Shown here one piece after another: positions 6,965 through 14,093 of a DNA stretch of 40,223 nt. Source of the DNA: a virus; IMG/VR virus record IMGVR_UViG_3300042554_001242, positions 1-40,223 of that record. One strand, given 5' to 3'. Position 1 is the stretch's first letter. Every line of letters starts with the position of its first letter. The translations under genes and the position numbers were made by a program. The notes below the pieces were generated by a model. It did no database searches. It was not told the origin of the DNA and saw only the letters and a program-made list of their open reading frames with translations.

Positions 6965-6978
6965 CCGGACGGGTCCGG
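6965..6978. repeat. Short perfect inverted repeat after the integrase
   Basis: CCGGAC and GTCCGG flank two bases, 14 bp in all, starting 13 bases after the integrase stop. There is no T-run, so it is not a standard terminator. Together with the 11-mer at 6980-6990 it could belong to attP. Confidence 0.3.
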
Positions 6979-7037
6979 AGTTGCGATCCCCTGCGTCCAT
7001 CCTTGCGGGTCGTGCCGGCCAAGGCCAGACTGCCGCC

Positions 7038-7217
7038 ATGCGGATCGACACCGACGACTACGTGACCTGCACGCACGCCGCCGAGCTGGCCGGCTGCAGT
7101 CGGCAGTACATGCGGCGGCTGGCCCTCGACGGCCGGGTGCGGTCGGTGGTCATCGACGGCTTGCTGTTTGTGCACCGAGCCGACGCCCTCAAGTTGTCAC
7201 GTGACAACGGCCGATGA
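7038..7217 (+). CDS. Excisionase-like MerR/HTH DNA-binding protein
   Basis: A 59-residue protein with the layout of small excisionase-family HTH proteins: THAAELAGCSRQYMRRLALDG (residues 12-32) is a winged-helix entry followed by a VRSVVIDGLLFVHRADALKL wing and helix. In-frame upstream codons exist back to about 6981, but MRIDTDDYVT gives the usual length for the family; no clear ribosome-binding site precedes it. Following the integrase in the same direction suggests it controls excision or int expression. The first 16-bp palindrome overlaps its last codons. Confidence 0.7.
   Translation: MRIDTDDYVTCTHAAELAGCSRQYMRRLALDGRVRSVVIDGLLFVHRADALKLSRDNGR
7193..7208. promoter_or_regulatory. 16-bp perfect palindrome, putative operator 1
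   Basis: GTTGTCACGTGACAAC is fully self-complementary and covers the 3' end of the excisionase-like gene. A near-identical palindrome lies 29 bp away centre to centre. Two such sites suggest cooperative binding by a dimeric regulator. Confidence 0.5.
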
Positions 7218-7219
7218 GT

Positions 7220-7239
7220 GTGTTGTCACCTGACAACAC
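7220..7239. promoter_or_regulatory. 20-bp palindrome, putative operator 2
   Basis: Nine-base arms GTGTTGTCA and TGACAACAC flank CC. Its core differs from operator 1 by one central base. It lies about 20 bases before the start of the 23-residue membrane peptide gene, over the place where a regulator would control that gene. Confidence 0.5.
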
Positions 7240-7259
7240 CACAGCCAAGGAGGGCTACC

Positions 7260-7331
7260 ATGTCGATCACAGTCTGGCTCGAGCTGTTGCTGCTCGTCGC
7301 TCGCATCCTGTCGGCCGGCGGAGCGTTCTAG
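7260..7331 (+). CDS. 23-residue membrane peptide
   Basis: A very short frame, MSITVWLELLLLVARILSAG plus three residues, almost wholly hydrophobic and long enough for one membrane span. The evidence for expression is a textbook AAGGAGG six bases before the ATG and two palindromes just upstream. Its TAG stop overlaps the stop of the convergent minus-strand gene in the sequence CTAG. It could be a toxin-like, holin-like or regulatory peptide; no homologue is recalled. Confidence 0.5.
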   Translation: MSITVWLELLLLVARILSAGGAF

Positions 7332-7732
7332 GCCGCCCTCGCCCTCACCTGAAACGCCAGCCGGCGGATGCCGATCCGGTGCTCGGTGGACGCGAACCAC
7401 AGGTTTGCCACCTCGACGACGCAGGCCAGCACGATCAGGTTGACGGCCTCACCCTGCTCCTCGGTCTCGCACCGCAGTTCGAGCACCTCGCGGACTTTCG
7501 CTGAGATTACGCCTATTGCATCCAGCGCCTCGCGGCCGGCGCCGGCCGCCTGCGCCCGCCTGGCTAGGTCGGCCATGTGACGCTCGGGCCAGTGCACGAG
7601 CGTGGCGTCGACGATCGCGGCCACCTCGTCGGGCAGCTGCAGGGCAGGGCCGCCGACGCGGTGCCGTACCTCCGCCCGCAGCCACGTCAGGTCCATGCCG
7701 GCGACGTCGCCCACGGGAGCCTCCAGCATCAT
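7328..7732 (-). CDS. Hypothetical protein at the end of the late operon (134 aa)
   Basis: A 134-residue, mostly helical protein of unknown function (LTWLRAEVRHRVGG, then helices rich in Ala/Glu/Arg and a hydrophobic segment AVNLIVLACVVEVANLWF near residues 96-113 that may be a membrane helix). I start it at the ATGATG at 7732 because the first ATG overlaps the stop of the Cys-rich gene as ATGA; an in-frame ATG at 7819 would overlap that gene by 91 bases. It is the last gene of the minus-strand operon. Confidence 0.6.
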   Translation of the reverse strand: MMLEAPVGDVAGMDLTWLRAEVRHRVGGPALQLPDEVAAIVDATLVHWPERHMADLARRAQAAGAGREALDAIGVISAKVREVLELRCETEEQGEAVNLIVLACVVEVANLWFASTEHRIGIRRLAFQVRARAA

Positions 7733-8037
7733 GGCGTGGCCGGCTTGCCAGGCGTGGGCGACGCCGCAGGCATCGGCGCTCGTGGCCGCTTGCAGCTGCA
7801 CGAGGCCGGGCACGGGCATGGCGTCCTGTGCCCGTCGCCGTGCACGATCACGCCGGTGCTGCCGCAGTCGCTGCAGCACTTGCCGTCCGGCGGAGCCGGG
7901 TCGGGCGGCACATCGGGCGACGTGACCATCGTGGCGCGTGCCGCGGCGATCGACGCAGCCGCGCGTGCCGACTCGCGGCCGATGTCGGCCGGGTCTGCGG
8001 AGAGCCACGTGAGGAACCAGACGATCCAGCGCCACAT
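7729..8037 (-). CDS. Membrane-anchored cysteine-rich protein (102 aa)
   Basis: Residues 1-14 (MWRWIVWFLTWLSA) form a hydrophobic anchor or signal segment. The middle is Pro/Ala-rich, and residues 54-84 contain a cysteine cluster CCSDCGSTG...CPCPASCSCK resembling a zinc-ribbon or DnaJ-like CxxC arrangement around a HGDGHRT motif. It lies in the putative lysis/membrane block, with four bases to the preceding gene. Function unknown. Confidence 0.65.
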   Translation of the reverse strand: MWRWIVWFLTWLSADPADIGRESARAAASIAAARATMVTSPDVPPDPAPPDGKCCSDCGSTGVIVHGDGHRTPCPCPASCSCKRPRAPMPAASPTPGKPATP

Positions 8038-8040
8038 GTG

Positions 8041-8295
8041 TCACCACCCTCGTCCGTGATCGACCGCCACGTAGCCGTCGGAGCCAATGTGCGAGCGGAT
8101 TTCGGCGTGCTGCTCGGCGGGCGGCTCTTCGACGAACACGGCCACCCACAGGAGCGATTTGGCCGCCCGGGCGATCCACCGCAGCACTGGGCGGTCCTCG
8201 AGCGGCTTGGGCTCGTGGGACGCACCGGAGCCGGCGTACCAGCCCACCGCCACGGCGATCACGACCATGGCCACCATGCGATGCCTGTCCGTCAT
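8041..8295 (-). CDS. Small membrane protein (84 aa)
   Basis: An 84-residue protein with one N-terminal membrane helix (MVAMVVIAVAVGWYAG, residues 7-22) and a second hydrophobic patch at about 47-55 (SLLWVAVFV). The C-terminus is hydrophilic (EIRSHIGSDGYVAVDH). Its start overlaps the stop of the C1 peptidase gene as ATGA. Position among membrane proteins suggests a lysis or envelope role such as a spanin or holin partner, but there is no diagnostic motif. Confidence 0.6.
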   Translation of the reverse strand: MTDRHRMVAMVVIAVAVGWYAGSGASHEPKPLEDRPVLRWIARAAKSLLWVAVFVEEPPAEQHAEIRSHIGSDGYVAVDHGRGW

Positions 8296-9353
8296 TGCTC
8301 CTCCGGTGGCGGCTGCAGCCAGTCGCCGTTGTGAATCTCGCGGTACGCAAACCCGTCCACGCCACCGATGGCGTAGCTGTCGCCCTGTGCAAGGATTCGC
8401 TGGATGGCCGACTTTTCGGCCCAGAATGTGCCGTCGGGCTGGTCTGGTGGGAATTTCCCACCGCCGACGTAATTGCCCCACGAGTTGCAGACGAGGCCAC
8501 CCGTGCGGTTGCCAAACCGCACGCCGATCACGCACATCTGGTGCATCCACGTGCCGGACGCGGCACAGAAGCCGTCGGCGTCGCGGTTGCCGCTGTTGAA
8601 GCCGACCGAGCTGGCGATGGTCACCGGGTAGCCCGAGGTCACGGCGGCGACCAGCTCGTCCCACGTCTTACAGGCCACCACGTGCCGGCAGGGATGCCGC
8701 TTGGCTCGCGCGTCGAGCTTGCCGTCGTCGCCCTGGCCGCCGCAGCCGTACGCTCCCCACGCCTTGGCGCGGGCCTTGTCGTACGTCCGCAGGTCGTGCC
8801 CTAGCACGTCCTCGCGGTACACGACGCCCCAGTCACGCAGCCAGCGGGCCGCTCCCCATCCGGTGGCACCGTCGCTCCACCCGCCAACCGGCGACCGACC
8901 GGAGCCGTCCCGGCCGCGCGCCTCGACCCGGGCACCGCCGTATATCGCTTCGCTGGCCGGCATCTTGGGCGGCTCGGCCAGCTTGCCGGTCGCCCAGTCC
9001 ACGGCCTCGGCGCAGAAGACGGCGTGCATCGCGCCCCAGGCTATGCAGTCGCCGATTCCTTGCTTGCCAACGACGAACGGCGTGCCGTACCGGGCGCGGT
9101 GCGCTCGGTCCATCTGCCTGTAGAGAAACGTGTCGACTGGCACGGCCTGACGCATGGCGTCGGCGCCGGCCTGGGCGAAGTAGGGCTCGGGCAGCTCCTC
9201 GAGGAACCGGGCGACTCCCTCGGGGTCTGGCACGTATCCGGTCAGGATCGCCGGCTGCCGCACCTCGCCGGCTGCCCACCAGAAGGAGAGCACAAGCCAG
9301 ACGACCAGTGCCGCAGCCGCCACGAGGCGCCACGGATGCTTGGGTGCGCTCAC
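8292..9353 (-). CDS. Papain-like (C1 family) cysteine peptidase with membrane anchor
   Basis: A 353-residue protein. Residues 9-27 form a hydrophobic signal-anchor. The catalytic domain carries the C1 triad in order: C103 in GIGDCIAWGAMHAV, H271 in WMHQMCVIGVR and N290 in VCNSWGNY (the NSWG box). A Gln equivalent to the oxyanion hole residue is Q98 in GKQGIGDC. The GTG start overlaps the upstream stop as GTGA. An exported protease in this position could help break down the host envelope at lysis, process an extracytoplasmic protein, or act against the host; no peptidoglycan-binding domain is attached. Confidence 0.85.
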   Translation of the reverse strand: MSAPKHPWRLVAAAALVVWLVLSFWWAAGEVRQPAILTGYVPDPEGVARFLEELPEPYFAQAGADAMRQAVPVDTFLYRQMDRAHRARYGTPFVVGKQGIGDCIAWGAMHAVFCAEAVDWATGKLAEPPKMPASEAIYGGARVEARGRDGSGRSPVGGWSDGATGWGAARWLRDWGVVYREDVLGHDLRTYDKARAKAWGAYGCGGQGDDGKLDARAKRHPCRHVVACKTWDELVAAVTSGYPVTIASSVGFNSGNRDADGFCAASGTWMHQMCVIGVRFGNRTGGLVCNSWGNYVGGGKFPPDQPDGTFWAEKSAIQRILAQGDSYAIGGVDGFAYREIHNGDWLQPPPEEQ

Positions 9354-9892
9354 CTAGCGGCCTCCGCGGCCCGGGCGACCTCACGGTAGGCGGCGACCCA
9401 CTTGGCCTTCTGCTCGGGCGTGAGCGGGCCTCCTGCGGTGCCTGCGACGGTGTTGAGGTAGTCCTCGATCGCCTGACGCGCGAGCGGGTGCTTGGCACCC
9501 AGCGACTCGCCACGGCACAGGAGGACGCGGCTGCGGACCCGCAGCTCGTCGAACGCCACGCCGGTGCGGATGAGCGGCTCGGGCTGGCTCGCGTCCCACT
9601 CGATCTCGTTGGCCAGCTCGGTGCACAGGGCTGCGACGAGCGCCGCGTCCCGGGCGGCATCCGGCCCGACGAACTTGCCGCGCAGCGTGAACGCCGCCGG
9701 GTCCGGGGCAGGGGCCGGCGCCGGCGTGGCCGGCGAGCTGGCGACGTACGACCACGCGGCCGCGGCGACGAGCGCGGCTGCGGCCAGGTGGCGGCTGTCG
9801 AGCTGCGGCCACCGCCATTCGTGGTAGTGAGCCTGAATCCACGGCCAGGCGAGCGCCACCGCGGCCACGGCGACGAGCAGGAGCGGCATCAT
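9350..9892 (-). CDS. Two-helix membrane protein of the lysis block (180 aa)
   Basis: A 180-residue protein with two N-terminal hydrophobic helices (residues 2-20 and about 36-52) separated by HYHEWRWPQLDSRH, then an Ala/Pro linker and a soluble helical C-terminal domain (about 68-180). Topology places the C-domain outside or inside as a tether. The ATGATG start overlaps the upstream gene's stop. It could be a spanin-like or holin-associated protein; unproven. Confidence 0.65.
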   Translation of the reverse strand: MMPLLLVAVAAVALAWPWIQAHYHEWRWPQLDSRHLAAAALVAAAAWSYVASSPATPAPAPAPDPAAFTLRGKFVGPDAARDAALVAALCTELANEIEWDASQPEPLIRTGVAFDELRVRSRVLLCRGESLGAKHPLARQAIEDYLNTVAGTAGGPLTPEQKAKWVAAYREVARAAEAAR

Positions 9893-10263
9893 TCGGCGGC
9901 CCTCGTGAGCGGTAGGACGATCTCGATGGCACCGCTGGCGAGGGCCAGCACGAGCGCCCGGATCGCTGGTCGGGCGAGGATCCAGACCGGCCAGACGACG
10001 ACCGGCACGGCCTTGTCCGCGAGCTGGTCGAAGAGCGCGGCCACGGCCTCGAGCACAAGCGCCTTTTTCTCGGCACCGCTCATCCCGAGCACCGCGTCGA
10101 GGGTCTCGACGGACAGCCGCAGGAGAGCAATCAGCAGCTCGCCAAACTCGGCCCACGTGATGCCGCCGGCGGCCTTGGCCTTGGCGACCTCGAGGAACGC
10201 GGCGACCTGCGCCATCAGCGTGGCCTCGCCGCCTGCGGCCATGACAGGTGCGTCGGAGATCAT
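9889..10263 (-). CDS. Holin-like/phage membrane-associated protein (124 aa)
   Basis: A 124-residue protein with an amphipathic helical N-terminal half (ITWAEFGELLIALLRLSVET, then GMSGAEKKALVLEAVAALFD) and a strongly hydrophobic C-terminal half (VPVVVWPVWILARPA and LVLALASGAIEIVLPL) that can span the membrane twice. Its size, topology and place beside other membrane proteins fit a holin, but holins have no conserved motif. ATGA overlap joins it to the upstream gene. Confidence 0.55.
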   Translation of the reverse strand: MISDAPVMAAGGEATLMAQVAAFLEVAKAKAAGGITWAEFGELLIALLRLSVETLDAVLGMSGAEKKALVLEAVAALFDQLADKAVPVVVWPVWILARPAIRALVLALASGAIEIVLPLTRAAE

Positions 10264-10724
10264 GCCTTCACTCCTGCCAGGACGATCTCGTACGTGGCGG
10301 ACGCCGCTCCGCCTTCGATGACGATGTTGCCGGCGTCAAACCACTTGTTGGTCGGAGCAGTGCCGGCGGTCCACAGAAACACCGCACCCGGCGGCATCCC
10401 GCAGTTGGTGCCGGCGATGTCGTAGGTCAGAGTGACCGTCGACGACTGGTTGCGGACGTAGATCAACTTGACGCTCGCCAGATTGAGCGTGCCGGCCGTG
10501 CCGAAGACCGACAGCGGCAACGCCGTCGTGTTGATCGTGTCGGTGGCCGAGATGCCGACGGTGCGCACGTCCCGCCAGTAGCCGTTGACCTGGCCGGCGC
10601 CGGTGCCGTTGGCGAGCGACAGCGTCTGCAGCACAGACGCGGAGTCGGTGACGGTCGTCAGCGTCAGGTCGTCGACCCATGACGCCGCGAGCCGCAACTG
10701 CCCGGTGATCGTGAGCGTAGGCAT
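10260..10724 (-). CDS. Beta-rich virion-associated protein (154 aa)
   Basis: A 154-residue Thr/Ser/Val-rich protein with alternating strands (TLTITGQLRLAAS, SVKLIYVRNQSSTVTLTYDI) and no charged catalytic motif. It resembles the beta-sandwich proteins found at phage tail tips or on capsids. It pairs with a similar protein immediately upstream; both end with a predicted strand such as ATYEIVLAGVKA or SYSLYLVGTSVAP, suggesting related folds. Confidence 0.6.
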   Translation of the reverse strand: MPTLTITGQLRLAASWVDDLTLTTVTDSASVLQTLSLANGTGAGQVNGYWRDVRTVGISATDTINTTALPLSVFGTAGTLNLASVKLIYVRNQSSTVTLTYDIAGTNCGMPPGAVFLWTAGTAPTNKWFDAGNIVIEGGAASATYEIVLAGVKA

Positions 10725-11227
10725 CAGGTGGGTGCCACGGAGGTGCCGACCAAATACAGCGAGTAGCTCACCGCCGCGGCGTTGGGGTTGGCGATGTACA
10801 TGAGCTGGTTGGTCGACGTGACCGGCCAGGCGTTGATGTGATTGATTGAAAACCACTCGGAGCCCGGCCCGATCTCCGACGCGTAGGCGACGCTGGGACG
10901 GCCCGGATCGCAGCCGACGCGGATTTTGCGGCCGCTCGTCGTCTCGGTGTTGACCACGCGCACCAGCCGCAGCTGGCGGAAGTCGTAATTGACGGTGACG
11001 CCGAGCGTGGTCTGCGTGATTGCCCGCAGGTCGATCTCTTCGAGCGTGTTTGCGGCGATGGTGCGGTTGGCCGCATAGACGAGGTCCGCCTGCCGGCTGC
11101 CGCTGCCGTCGGTGATCGCGTAGGTGTTCTGGTCCGTCTTCGCAGACACGGTCGTGCCGATGTCCTGGTCGACCGTGCGGTCCCAGATCATCACGGTACG
11201 CATCGTCGCGGTCAGTGTGTCAGCCAT
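10724..11227 (-). CDS. Beta-rich virion-associated protein (167 aa)
   Basis: A 167-residue protein, probably beta-sandwich (TYAITDGSGSRQADLVYAAN, then RQLRLVRVVNTETTSGRKIR). It contains SSTNQ/NPNA-type segments usual in structural proteins (QLMYIANPNAAAVSYSLYLV). Its start lies eight bases inside the upstream gene and its last base is shared with the start of the next. Likely a minor structural protein; exact role unknown. Confidence 0.6.
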   Translation of the reverse strand: MADTLTATMRTVMIWDRTVDQDIGTTVSAKTDQNTYAITDGSGSRQADLVYAANRTIAANTLEEIDLRAITQTTLGVTVNYDFRQLRLVRVVNTETTSGRKIRVGCDPGRPSVAYASEIGPGSEWFSINHINAWPVTSTNQLMYIANPNAAAVSYSLYLVGTSVAPT

Positions 11228-11465
11228 CGAAAAGCCCCATCTCGATGGCCTGACGGGCGACCGACGGCTTGACGCCCAGACGGAACGCGGCCAAGGCGAT
11301 GTCCTCGGGCGACAGCCTGGCTGGCTTCTTCGACGTGAGCTTGCCCCACGTCTGCTGCGTCGGCGTGTAGACCGCGGCCAGCGACAGAGCGTCGGACGGC
11401 GACGGGATCGCCTCGCGCTGGCCGCTGCGGTGCCGGTAGTGGGCAATCACGCTGCCGTCCTCCAT
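11220..11465 (-). CDS. Small hypothetical protein with HTH-like C-terminus (81 aa)
   Basis: An 81-residue protein. The N-terminal part is extended and charged; the C-terminal 30 residues (LSPEDIALAAFRLGVKPSVA then RQAIEMGLF) look like a small three-helix or HTH module. It lies 40 bases after the MazG/Nmad-like gene. No family recognised. Confidence 0.5.
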   Translation of the reverse strand: MEDGSVIAHYRHRSGQREAIPSPSDALSLAAVYTPTQQTWGKLTSKKPARLSPEDIALAAFRLGVKPSVARQAIEMGLFDG

Positions 11466-11505
11466 GCCGTCACGGTACGGCAGGACGGCGGTCGGTCGGC
11501 AGGGG

Positions 11506-12072
11506 TTATGGACGCTCGGACTCGCGGTACAGCACTAGGGCGATGATGCTGTAGGCGGCCATGTCCAGAAGCGTGTCAGGGATGCCGTCAAACTCCACCT
11601 TGCCACGGCGAAAGTAGGCCCGCAGACGGTGCATCTTGTCGGCCAGCCTGATCACGCAGCCCGCCCACGCCGGCACGTTCACGTAGTCGGCGCTCGTGCG
11701 AATGTTCGACAGCGCGTCCTCGTCGACGCCGTAGTCGAGTGTCTTGCGCAGGTGCAGCTCACGCAGCTCGTCGAGCACGGCGAGGAACTCGGCCGATCCC
11801 GGCCGCAGCGACGCCTCCCGTGCAAGCCGTGCCGGCTTGGCGTCCTCGACTGTCTGCTTCCAGCCGGCGGCCGCCGCACGCAGCTCGGCCTCGCCTCGCA
11901 GGATGTAGTCCACCGGGATCGTGCGGCCGCCGTCGCAACAGGGCGCCGGGTCCGACAGCACGCTCGCCGCCGCGGCCTGCGCCGGCGGGCAGCCCGCCAG
12001 CGACGCTGCCATGCCCTCGTGTCGTGCCGTCACAGCCGCCCGCAGGGCAGCGTTGCTCTCGTCCAGTGTCAC
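11506..12072 (-). CDS. MazG/Nmad1-like all-alpha nucleotide pyrophosphohydrolase-type protein
   Basis: A 188-residue protein whose C-terminal half (about residues 100-185) has the pattern of DUF1599/nucleotide-modification-associated domains: LRKTLDYGVDEDALSNI, then AWAGCVIRLADKMHRLRAYF, then a final DTLLDMAAYSIIALVLYRES helix. The acidic and Lys residues in these helices correspond to the metal-nucleotide site of all-alpha NTP pyrophosphatases, enzymes that cleave (modified) nucleotides. The N-terminal region has a Cys pair (PCCDGG). GTG 12072 has GGAGG six bases upstream and overlaps the phosphoesterase stop as GTGA. Confidence 0.65.
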   Translation of the reverse strand: MTLDESNAALRAAVTARHEGMAASLAGCPPAQAAAASVLSDPAPCCDGGRTIPVDYILRGEAELRAAAAGWKQTVEDAKPARLAREASLRPGSAEFLAVLDELRELHLRKTLDYGVDEDALSNIRTSADYVNVPAWAGCVIRLADKMHRLRAYFRRGKVEFDGIPDTLLDMAAYSIIALVLYRESERP

Positions 12073-13268
12073 CGTCGTCCTCCTGGTGGTGGTCCAGATA
12101 CGTGCATGCTCGACAGCCCGCCGCCGCGCTCGTACACGAACAGCTCCATCGCCTGCCTGTTGCCCACGAAGCCCTGCTGTGCATGCCACTCGTCAGGCGG
12201 ACACAGGGCAGGGGCCACCCGCACGAGCACGCCGTCGATCGTCTCGATCGGCCGACTCCACTCGGCGGATTGCTGGTGGTAGTGCCCGGTGTGGATCTCC
12301 CGGTAGGGGCACTGGCTCCACAGTTCCGCCGCCTCGAGCGCCATGAGCTGCGGCAAACGCTTTTTGGCCCGGTGACCGTGGCAGAAACCGAGCAGGTTGC
12401 CGGCGTGGTGCAGGTACTTTCGCGGCGTAAACGTGTCCTCGACCCGCACCCGGCGGTCCTTGCGGAAACGCTCCTGCAGGATCCGCAGCCACGCCCAGGT
12501 CAGCGTCTCGTCGTGGTTGCCGTGCACCGTGAGCGTGTCGGTCGGGGCGATGTCGCCGGCCAGGTCCACGACCCGCAGCAGCTCGTCGGTGCCTACCTCG
12601 ATCATTTTCTGCAGCCGCCCGTCCCGCTCAAGCGGCGTGCCGCTCGTCGTGGTGCCGCTCGGCGTGTCGTAGTGGTACACGTCGCCGAGCGTGGCCACTG
12701 TCAGCCGGCTCGGCCGCATGGATGCGGCGATCGACAGCAGCTCCTGTGACGCCTCCCTAATGAGCGTGGCCGCGATGCCGACGTCGTAGTCTTGCTGGCC
12801 GGTCGTGCGAGCCCACGCGTACTTGCCGAAATGCGGGTCGGCTATCACGAGCACCGCCCAGCGGTCGCCCTTGACCGACTTGGTCTTCGGCCGGGATGGC
12901 CGCACGATGTCTCGGCTGGCCGCCGCGATCATCGCCTCGACGACCTCACGCACGCCCGGGCCGGGTCGCGGCTTGAGCCGCACGAACACGCGAAACAACT
13001 CGGTCACCACAGGCTGGCCGCTCGACCGGTCGACGGACATGCCCTCCCACTTCGTGGCCTCGGACGCCGCGACCTCGTACTTGGTCATGTCGGCCTCGAT
13101 GTGCGCTAGCAAGTCCTCGACCGTGCGGATCGTGCGCGAGACGCTGCGGGCCTCGACGGTGTCTCCGTCGGTGCGCTGCGTGATCTGCTCGGCGTCCTTG
13201 CCCTGCGGCACGTCGGCTGCCGCCTCGGCCAGGACGGCGTCGGCTAGTGGCTTCGTCGTCCGATCCAC
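12069..13268 (-). CDS. Calcineurin-like metallophosphoesterase
   Basis: A 399-residue protein with all motifs of the calcineurin-like phosphoesterase fold: IADPHFG (D144, H146), LGDVYHYD (195-202), HGNHDE (249-254), a CHGH motif and HTGHYHQ. These residues hold a binuclear metal centre that hydrolyses phosphodiesters. The N-terminal 130 residues are a separate, poorly conserved region. GTG 13268 has AGGAG about seven bases upstream and overlaps the preceding gene by 25 bases. Many phages carry such an enzyme, proposed to act on DNA ends or nucleotides; its substrate here is unknown. Confidence 0.85.
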   Translation of the reverse strand: MDRTTKPLADAVLAEAAADVPQGKDAEQITQRTDGDTVEARSVSRTIRTVEDLLAHIEADMTKYEVAASEATKWEGMSVDRSSGQPVVTELFRVFVRLKPRPGPGVREVVEAMIAAASRDIVRPSRPKTKSVKGDRWAVLVIADPHFGKYAWARTTGQQDYDVGIAATLIREASQELLSIAASMRPSRLTVATLGDVYHYDTPSGTTTSGTPLERDGRLQKMIEVGTDELLRVVDLAGDIAPTDTLTVHGNHDETLTWAWLRILQERFRKDRRVRVEDTFTPRKYLHHAGNLLGFCHGHRAKKRLPQLMALEAAELWSQCPYREIHTGHYHQQSAEWSRPIETIDGVLVRVAPALCPPDEWHAQQGFVGNRQAMELFVYERGGGLSSMHVSGPPPGGRR

Positions 13269-13510
13269 GCCTCGACTCCTTGGATGCCGCAGATGTCGTG
13301 GCCACGCTGTTGGCACACCGTGACGATCGCCCGGGCGAGCGCCCGCTTGTGCATGGGCACCTGGCCGACACGCCACCGATCCCGCAGCTCCTCGAGCTGC
13401 CGCAGGTCGGCCTCCGGCAGCCGCATGTACCACGGCGCGTAGCCTGGGCCTTTATTCGCAGCGACAGCGAGCACCTGGTCGATGATCGACGGCGTGTCGT
13501 CACTCGTCAC
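13244..13510 (-). CDS. Small hypothetical protein preceding the phosphoesterase (88 aa)
   Basis: An 88-residue basic helical protein (LRQLEELRDRWRVGQVPMHK then RALARAIVTVCQQRGHDICG). It overlaps the phosphoesterase start by 25 bases and the SprT-like gene end by 11 bases, so the three are coupled. No recognised domain. GTG start. Confidence 0.6.
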   Translation of the reverse strand: MTSDDTPSIIDQVLAVAANKGPGYAPWYMRLPEADLRQLEELRDRWRVGQVPMHKRALARAIVTVCQQRGHDICGIQGVEAWIGRRSH

Positions 13511-13766
13511 GTCGGAAGCCCTCCTGCTCGAGGACGGTGGTGAGCATGCCGGCGAACTCAGACACCGACTCTTCCGAGATGTCGGGCCACCTCGCGTGGA
13601 TCAGCTCGTGCAGGAGCGTGTCGAGGTAGTCGGTGCCGGTCAGGCGTGAGTCGACCGTGATCGTGCGCGTGGCGTAGTCGCACAGGCCGTAGAGATTGCG
13701 CAGCCGCGCCCGGACGATGTGCCACTTGGCACCGGCGATCTCGATCGTCCGCTGTCGCCTCGCCAT
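13500..13766 (-). CDS. SprT-like zinc metallopeptidase-type protein
   Basis: An 88-residue protein containing the zincin motif HELIH (residues 53-57) in DTLLHELIHARWPD. The length and context (ITVDSRL before the active-site helix) match minimal SprT-like phage proteins. SprT family members cleave DNA-bound proteins in cells; this short version lacks a C-terminal zinc ribbon and may be structural or a restricted protease. Confidence 0.75.
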   Translation of the reverse strand: MARRQRTIEIAGAKWHIVRARLRNLYGLCDYATRTITVDSRLTGTDYLDTLLHELIHARWPDISEESVSEFAGMLTTVLEQEGFRRDE

Positions 13767-13775
13767 GCCACCACC

Positions 13776-14093
13776 TTATCCATGTGCGTCCAAATCCGTG
13801 GTGCCGGTGTGGTCAGGGTTTGGTGTGCCGATGCCGATTCTGTAGCCAACCTCGTTGAGCCATTGCTGGCGCTGCTGGCATCCGCAGTCCTTGACGCCTA
13901 GCGCAGCGGCCACACGTTCCTTGGTGATGCCTGCGGAGTCCAGCGCGGCGGCGACGCGATCACCAAGGCCGGGAGCGGGTGCACACTCTGCGTTCACCGG
14001 CAGCCGACGGACGCGCACGCGACGGCCGCACCGGTTGCACGTGCAGTCATGCATGTGATCGGCGTCAGTGCATAAGAACGCGCACGCCGTCAT
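13776..14093 (-). CDS. Cysteine-rich small protein with CGCxxRxxWLN motif (105 aa)
   Basis: A 105-residue protein with an N-terminal cysteine cluster (CAFLCTD, then HDCTCNRCGRR) suited to metal binding, a short HTH-like middle (GITKERVAAALGVK), and the motif CGCQQRQQWLN at residues 70-80. The CGCxxRxxxLN motif recurs in small uncharacterised phage proteins near tail and lysis genes. Overlaps the upstream stop as ATGA. Function unknown. Confidence 0.6.
   Translation of the reverse strand: MTACAFLCTDADHMHDCTCNRCGRRVRVRRLPVNAECAPAPGLGDRVAAALDSAGITKERVAAALGVKDCGCQQRQQWLNEVGYRIGIGTPNPDHTGTTDLDAHG

Noticed and set aside
7733-7819. Upstream ATG (7819) for the last late gene
   Set aside because: Would overlap the Cys-rich gene by 91 bases; the ATGA-coupled ATG at 7732 is preferred.
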